From positions 11,922,310 through 11,986,309 of the forward strand of contig CM055092.1 in the NCBI GenBank assembly GCA_029204225.1: DNA of 64,000 bases, written 5' to 3'. The stretch is from Diphasiastrum complanatum. Its lineage: Eukaryota > Streptophyta > Lycopodiopsida > Lycopodiales > Lycopodiaceae. The notes beneath the pieces are model-generated. The model saw nothing but the letters and a program-made list of their open reading frames with translations. It was not told the DNA's origin and made no database searches. Below are positions 57,580 to 64,000 of the stretch, piece after piece. Both the position numbers and the translations under genes were made by a program. How positions within the stretch are numbered: position 1 is the stretch's first letter; each line of letters starts with the position of its first letter.

Positions 57580-59460
57580 CTTCACATACACTGCCAACTA
57601 AATGTTCTCTCTCCTCGCTTCTCTCATAATGTTGCAAATGCATTATTTTGTGCTCCAATCTTCAATATCATCCAAAATCTTGTTGATATGTAAGGGGTTG
57701 GGAGAACAACATTTCTTGGTCATTGCAGAGACCTTAACCCCTGGCCTTTCCCATTGCGATTACCATATATGTTCATGCCTTCAAGAAACAAGGATGTATG
57801 CATGAATTAAGCAACCAAATAATGTTGAAAATTGTAGTGCACATTTGACTACATGTAATTAAAGAGCTCTTGTTCTAGCTTTGGCTGCTATTCAATGATA
57901 ACCTTCAAATTAGGAAAAAGGTCTATTCTTTCGAAGTTGCCATGTTGTATTACAACATATGAGCAATTTCTAGTGTTAGTGATTAGAAAGGGACGTTTTA
58001 GCCAGAGTAATCAAACAATCTTATATATTGTTGAACACGCCAACTCCCAAACTCATTCATGAACCAATTATTCCCTCATAAACCTTCTTGAGTTTAGAAA
58101 TTCATCGTGTCCCAAGAAGATTTTTTGAGGTGGGGCTTTCATTTTCCATTTGACTCTATTTTAGTATAGCTTCCTTTGATTGAAGCAATTTAGATTAAAT
58201 GATGGAGTATAAGGGAGCTTATCAAAGGAGTAGAAAGATAAAAGGTCAAAAGAGGTGGAGGAATATTCAATAGATGGACCATTTGTTCTTATTACAAGCT
58301 ATACCTACGAGTAAAAGACTTTGACAACCCTTAATTTCTTGAGAGAACAAACAACATCTCCATAGAGCGATCTTCAATTGAAGCTAACCACATTGTGGAG
58401 TTTCCAAGATGTATTTGAAAATTTTGTTACATGTCAAATGAGATGTAACAACTAAAATAATCATTTGAAAAGATCCACAAACATGTTGACAAAGGCGCTT
58501 AATATGGATCTTGTGGGAGCAAGGTTGCAATTTGTATTGTGTTTACGTATAGACTACCACAACAAGTACACCATGGTATTGTGGTAGAGTCACTAGATGA
58601 TGCAGTACATCTTGCAAAGTGTATGACTCAACCATATATTTGTCTAGAAAAGGGCAACAACATACTGATCTCATGGGAACAGAAGTATCAACACAACTCT
58701 CCACACTTAGTGTTGAAGGAAAAAAAAGAAATGAAGTCCCATGTGAGGGCTTGGACAGAAGATTGAACATTCAAATGCATAAGAAGAGGCATGTTGATAG
58801 GTCACAAAAATGTAATGGAAAATTGCTTCTGCAATGCAAATCATAGTTGTCGTCACGTATTTGGTTTTCTTCGATTGAACTTTCTATGTTAGATGTGATA
58901 GAAAACACGAAGACTATGATTTCCTGCTCACCCACAAGTTCAAAGAAACAATAGAAATACAATATAGCAACCTCAACATTGTTTTTGCTTCATGCTCCAA
59001 AAGTGAAATATATACAATAGATACATTTTTGTGGGGCAGTCCTGCACGACAGGATTGAGAGAAAACCGACTTGATCATACAAGTAGCCCAAGACAAGATT
59101 CCTATTGTGATGAAACAATAGCCAAAAACATGAGAGAGAACACAAGTGATGAGAAACTCCACCTATGTCCCATTGCAAATGAGGTAGGGGCGCACTACAA
59201 ACTTATAAACTTTGGTCTATGCTAGAAAGCAAAAGCAAAAACAAAAAGCAGCCTAAAAGCAATTGCCTGATAAATGTCTCTATATGGGGTAAAAGCACCA
59301 ACACCTATCTATAGCAAAAACTTGTGCTCCTAATCAAGCACTAGAATCTTGAACTTGTCTAACTAATTCTAACTTGAATTTCATTAAATATAGATAAAGG
59401 CCCCTAGATTTAGCAAGCCGGCATGGCCCAATAATCCTAATTAACCTAGATGACAACATT
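57580..59460. other. No gene recognised
   Basis: Many short ORFs without motifs. NMLTKAL at 58475-58500 hints at a copia RNase H end but nothing supports it nearby. Confidence 0.45.
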
Positions 59461-59469
59461 AGGGGTAAT

Positions 59470-59512
59470 AATGTAAACATTAACTCCAACACTCCCCCTT
59501 AATGTTTACATT
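59470..59512 (-). other. Copia polypurine tract and LTR start inside a perfect inverted repeat
   Basis: On the minus strand AAGGGGGAG (59500-59492) is followed by TGTTGGAGTTAATG from 59491 down. AATGTAAACATTAA (59470-59483) and TTAATGTTTACATT (59499-59512) are perfect 14-bp arms around a 15-base loop containing the junction. The protein upstream in minus sense (ORF 59718-59521) is not recognisable as RNase H, so only the 3' end of this element is identified. Confidence 0.7.
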
Positions 59513-60159
59513 GTCAAGAACTATGCATAGCACAAGGATGCACGTGTATCCTCCATGATGGCCATGTAATGAAAATCCTCAACTCTAATGTATAATCCAT
59601 GATCAACTCTAATCTCAATGTCTTCATTACTTGGTGTAGAACTTCCCTTGTATAATGATGTAAAATTCCTTTGAATGTCGATCCTTTTTATATGAACTTG
59701 CTTCATATGACTTCCCAATGTCTTGCTTTAGTCTTCATGTCCCTTTAGTGTATATGTGTGATTATATGAGAGAATATAGGAAAACAAGAGTCAAGGCACC
59801 AAGATCTAGCTATCAATCAATCTCTACAAGACACAAGAGAAAAGAGGTTGGGCGCCCTCCTCTAAGAGAGAGAGAGAGAAAGTAGCAACAAGTAATGAAG
59901 AGCAATGCTTAGCAAAACTGAAAAATGTGACACAATAAGCCAATATGTACTCTACCTACTTACTGAATGTAGAGCACCCCCAAAAGTCAAGATAGGGCCC
60001 CTAAACCAAATTAGACCTCTAAGGACCCACCAGTCAGTACATGACCAAAATTGGGTCCATCACAAATTAAGACAAACTTAACATGGCCTAAATAACTAAA
60101 TACCCATGGTTACACAAATCTCGACCTTTTGGGTCAAAGCAACCTATGGATTAACTTTG

Positions 60160-60201
60160 GCATCGTCATTTATTTCTAACACCCTCCTTAAATGACAATG
60201 C
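60160..60201 (-). other. Copia polypurine tract and 3' LTR start inside an inverted repeat
   Basis: On the minus strand AAGGAGGG (60189-60182) precedes TGTTAGAAATAAATG from 60181 down, 17 bp after the RNase H frame. GCATCGTCATTTA (60160-60172) and TAAATGACAATGC (60189-60201) form 13-bp arms with one mismatch that is a G-U pair in the element's RNA; the loop is 16 bases. The far end of the LTR was not located. Confidence 0.75.
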
Positions 60202-60217
60202 AAAAAAACTAAAATCT

Positions 60218-63200
60218 TCACCATGTAATAAAGCCACCACGTGATATTAAATTTAAAGCTTTGCATAAAGCTTCAAATCTGACTCTAGGCAACGCCTTAG
60301 TGAAGAGGTCTGCAATATTATCCTCTGTAGGACAATACTCAAGTAAAATGTCGCCATCATGAAATCTCTTGGCGAACAAAGTGATAATGGATCTCGATGT
60401 GCTTCGTCCTCGCATGAAAAACAAGATTCCGTGCAATGGCAATAGCACTCTAATTATCACTCAAGATAAGAGTGGTTGAAGGCTCGCCAAACTTCATGTC
60501 AACAAGTAGTCTTCTCAACCATAAACACTCTGTTCTGGCTAAAAATATCACTCTATATTTTGCCTCACTAGAAGAAGTAGCAACAGTGGGTTGCTTTTTA
60601 TTTGACCAAGAAATTGCAGCATTTCCATAGAAAAAGCAATGTCCACTTGTAGAGCGTCTAGTGTCTTGATCTCCACCCCAATCCGAGTCACTGAAACCAA
60701 CCAAACATGCATCATCACAAGCAGGCAAAAACAGTCCACGACTTCTTGTTTCCTATCGAAAGATCCTCTTCAGTGCTTTCCAATGTAATGTCATCGGGGC
60801 ATGAATTGACTCATGTGTGAGACACTATAAGAAATGTTCGATCTTGACTTACATAGGTAAATGAGACAGCCAGTAGCTTGACAATATGAAGTAGTATCAA
60901 ATGGTTCACCATCACCTTGACTACTTATTTCAAGCATGTCTCCATAGGTATAGCAACAGGCTTGCAATCTTCCATCTTGAACCGCTTCAACATCTGCCCA
61001 ATGTAGCGTTCAGTCCATAAAGCGCCTTCTTGAGAAAACAAACTTTATCTTCTTAGCCTTCAACCAAAAAACCAGCAGGTTGTTGAGGATACACTTCCTC
61101 ATTGAGATCACCATTGAGGAATGTTGTCTTTATGTCAAGTTGCTGCAAACGCTAACCAAAATGGGTAGCCAAAGAGGTTACTACCCTCACGGTAGTCATC
61201 CGAGCAGTAGGAGAAAAAGCCTCCTCATAATCAATCCCCTTTTGCTGAGCATAGCCTTTGGCAACAAGCCTTGTCTTGTACCTTTCAATGGTACCATCTG
61301 CCTTATACTTGATTTTGTATATCCATTTAGAACCAATTGCCTTCTTCCCATGAGGAAGATCAATAAGAACCCAAATCTGGTTCTTCATGAGTGAGTCATA
61401 CTCATCTTGCATCGCATCCTCCCAACATTTTACTCCCTTGGCTGTCCAACAGCCATGTCTCTTCTTGCAATTTGTTGTACAAGATCTTCCGACACTGCAC
61501 TTGGCTGTCCAAGATCTTCCAAAACTAGTCCTTGCTATCCAACAGTTCCTGCGGGCTGATTTTGAGCAACAATGGGCGGTTCTTGATAAACATTAGGCTC
61601 TAAACTTGATGAGGTGTTGGGCAGTTCGAAACTAGTTGATTGATGTCCCTTATCTCCAGAAATAAAAGATGGTACCAAATCTGGAAAAACTTCAACATTC
61701 ACACTATGTGGGCTGTCCGAACAAAAGCATAAGCCGTACAACCAAAATGCGAAAGTGAGAGATTGAAGGCTTCTTCCCATACCAAATTTCATAAGGAGTT
61801 AATACTTTCAATGCTTTAGTAGGACAACGATTGCTTATGTATGCTGCCATTATAACCGCTTCAGCCCAAAACTTGTGAGGCAGCCCTTTGATTTGAGCAT
61901 GCAACGGGCTATCTCCATAAGTGTGCGATTCTTTCACTGGGCAACACCATTTTGTTGAGACGTATAGGGAGTTGTCATTTGATGTAGATTTTCCTTCTCT
62001 CGAAGAAATGCACCGAACGTATTCTTGATGTATTCCCCTCCTCGATCGGTGTGTAGCGTCTTCAAAGAATGCCCAACTGATTTTCCACCATTGTTAGAAA
62101 ATCCTTAAAATGTTGCAAAACTTCCGATTTAGCCTTCATAGGATAGATCCATGTAAAACGGGAAAAGTCATCAATAGAAGTCACAAAATAGATGCACTTT
62201 CCAATGGATTCGGTCCTCATTGGACCACAAACATCATTATGAACCAAATCAAATTTATCAAGAACCCTTGTAGTTCCATCAATTGGAAAAGGTTTCCTTT
62301 GAAACTTTCCAAGTATGCACCCCTCGCATACATGCCCTTATGGCTGCTCAATGGTAGAAATGTCTTCTACCATATTAAATGTTTTCAACTTTTTCAAACT
62401 TGCAAAGTTGAGATGTCCAAACCTTGCGTGCCACAATTCAGCCAACTCCAATGATTGTGATGTAGAAGCAACAAGACATGTAGAGGGAATTCGTCTCTCA
62501 TAGGTATCCATAATGAATAAGTCATCATGCATTGTTTCCGAAACAATAATCGAGATCTTTTAGGATCCTTGACAAGACACTTATCTTTGAACTCAACAAC
62601 TAGTCCTTGCTTCAACATAGTTGAAACCAAAAGAAGATTCTTCTTGATTCCTGGAACATAAAGCACATTCTTAATGTACTTTCTTCATCATTAGGCAGAA
62701 TGATGGCTACAATTCCAATTCCATGAACAGAATAAGATGCATTATCCGCACATTGTACCTTGCTTCCATTTTGCACTTTCACTAATTTACTGAATGGTTC
62801 TTTGCGAAAAGTCATATGATGAGTAGCACCACTATCAATCACCCATTCAATGGGCTGAAAATCAGCAACTTGCAAAACAGAACCTGAATTCCTAAGTACT
62901 AGTAGAAGCAATATGAGAGACAAAAGCATAGTCTTGGTTGAAGAGATCACCACTAGCTTCAAACTCTTGTTCCAAAGTAGCAAGTAAAGCACTAGTATCA
63001 ATTCCTTTACGCTCCTCTTTCGCAAACTGCTTCTTACACTCCTTGATGAAGTGCCCATACTTCTTGCAATAATGACACTTCTCTTTTTTCTTTTGAGTGT
63101 TGACATTTTGACCTCCAATGGGCTTTTGCTCATCCTTGGAAAGAGGCTTCCCCTTTCCTTTTGACTTGCCTTTGCCCTTGCCCTTGTCTTTTGTGAAGAA

Positions 63201-63614
63201 AGTTTGATCTTGTTGAGTGTCACCCTCAAAATTTTGCCTCGTTTGCTCCTCTTGAAGAAGCAGCCCAACAAGTTCATCAAAGGAGAGTTGATGTCTCCTA
63301 AGAGAGATACTCAAAGATGAAACAAATGGAAGATAAGACGAAGGTAATGAGTTGAGAGTAATGGAAACAGATTGAGCATCCTCAATTATCTCATCAATAT
63401 TGAAAAGCTCCTCACAAAGATCCTTGATCTTCGTCAAGTGATTGGTCACTTGATTCCCTTCTTGCATCTTCAACAAAGAAAATTGATTTCTGAGATACAC
63501 CACTCTTGCTGGATTTTTGACTCTATACATAGTATAAAGTGTATCCCACGCACTTTTAGATGTCTTACAAGACCTATCAGCTTGTAGTAGATAGGAAAGA
63601 GAGCCTTTCCACAA
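60218..63614 (-). pseudogene. Minus-strand copia Gag-Pol, defective
   Basis: From 63614 down: Gag (SCKTSKSAWDTLYTMYRVKN, VVYLRNQFSLLKMQEGN), a CCHC knuckle CHYCKKYGHFIKEC (about 63085-63040), protease VIDSGATHHMTF (about 62850-62815), pre-integrase LWHARFGHLNFASLKKL (62450-62400) and CEGCILGKFQRKPF. Integrase has VHNDVCGPMR, SIDDFSRFTWIYPMKAKSEV, and HKFWAEAVIMAAYISNRCPT further on. RT has WIYKIKYKADGTIERYKTRL and GIDYEEAFSPTARM (61350-61190), then KKALYGL. The frame then jumps to LKRFKMEDCKPVAIPM, so the palm with YVDD is deleted. RNase H has FSDSDWGGDQDTRRSTSGHC, HARTKHIEI-like text and NIADLFTKALPRVRFEAL. Several stops. The N-terminal Gag (the W-KM region) is missing. The family differs from the other copia elements in the window. 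Confidence 0.9.
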
Positions 63615-63702
63615 CGAAATCTACTAAAAAATTTGTAGCAAACAATAAGTTGTTTTTCAGCCACAAATTTGCCCTAACCCAAAATAGGGTATGTTGACTA
63701 TT

Positions 63703-63900
63703 GGGCGCCCTCCTTCACAACTACAAACCTGAAAAAAAAACAGCAAGGTAAGAAGGCTCCAAAACCCCAAATCAGAAGCAAATTATTGGGCACCCTTCTC
63801 CAAAAAAGACTTGCTGAAAACTGGCTGCAAAAAAATCAGATTTGAGATGCTGATTTTTGGGCACCAAAAATTGCTCCTCCAAGATCTGTGATGGGCGCCC
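63703..63900. repeat. Repeated GGGCGCCC motifs upstream of the minus-strand copia
   Basis: TTGGGCGCCCTCC at 63701-63713, TTGGGCACCCTTCTCC at 63786, TTGGGCACC at 63857 and ATGGGCGCCCTCCTAC at 63891; a fifth copy lies at 59848-59862, below the same element's 3' LTR start. They may belong to its LTR or leader, but no LTR termini were defined and the window ends at 64000. Confidence 0.55.
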
Positions 63901-64000
63901 TCCTACAACCTGAAATGAGACAAAAAAGCTGATCCAAACTCCACTTGGAAAAATCAACAAGATGCTGAAATTTCAGAACAAAAAGTAGAGTAGCTCCTCT

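Noticed and set aside
58475-58500. Copia RNase H end suggested by NMLTKAL
   Set aside because: The surrounding translation has no other RNase H motif, and no PPT or LTR start follows.

Overview
The window is a gene-poor, A+T-rich stretch of a nuclear genome built almost entirely from transposable elements in several states of decay. The host is very probably a land plant. The Ty1/copia elements have plant-type Gag domains, CCHC knuckles and DSGA/DSGAT proteases, and their primer-binding sites read TGGTATCAGAGC or close variants (initiator Met tRNA). There are long (CT)n and poly-G tracts, and no bacterial-style gene organisation. I could not name the species. I found no rRNA, tRNA or CRISPR, and no convincing host gene apart from one partial coding exon near 52.0-52.4 kb that could equally come from a retroelement.

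Layout. (1) 0-3.45 kb: a frameshifted Helitron-class element with a Rep domain, a PIF1-type helicase and a C-terminal EEP endonuclease (Helentron architecture). (2) 6.4-8.4 kb: a minus-strand copia 3' end (RT, RNase H, PPT, start of LTR). (3) 10.5-11.2 kb: minus-strand scraps of Ty3/gypsy integrase and copia protease. (4) 11.6-16.7 kb: a complete LTR element with 820-bp LTRs that keeps Gag and protease but has lost a working integrase and RT. (5) 18.6-25.7 kb: dispersed repeats and copia fragments. (6) 25.7-43.5 kb: a composite copia region. It holds a gag remnant, a nested minus-strand copia fragment, an integrase remnant, and a tandem array of about ten copies of an RT-RNase H segment (992-bp and 439-bp units). 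The array is interrupted by a young, nearly intact copia element (34754-40983, 737-bp LTRs, one in-frame stop) and ends in RNase H, a PPT and a 3' LTR. (7) 43.5-49 kb: degenerate repeats and a Ty3/gypsy RT remnant. (8) 49.5-52.7 kb: a cluster of a palindromic TGTCCA-N4-TGGACA motif, a branch-point-like (CTAA)n plus (CT)n tract, and a partial ORF resembling the RNA-binding C-terminus of LINE ORF1 proteins, with a poly(A) signal. (9) 53.2-64 kb: another long (CT)n tract, a heavily decayed plus-strand copia, and minus-strand copia 3' ends, one of which belongs to a largely recognisable element running to the window end.

The elements relate as follows. The 34.7-41.0 kb element and the 11.6-16.7 kb element share LTR and Gag sequence and look like an autonomous (or recently autonomous) and non-autonomous pair. 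The 34.7 kb element landed inside the pre-existing RT array: removing it plus one 5-bp target duplication restores the 992-bp period exactly. Across several unrelated copia families here, the polypurine tract and first bases of the 3' LTR sit in the loop of an inverted repeat. The arm sequence differs from family to family while complementarity is kept. This is the least expected structure I found.
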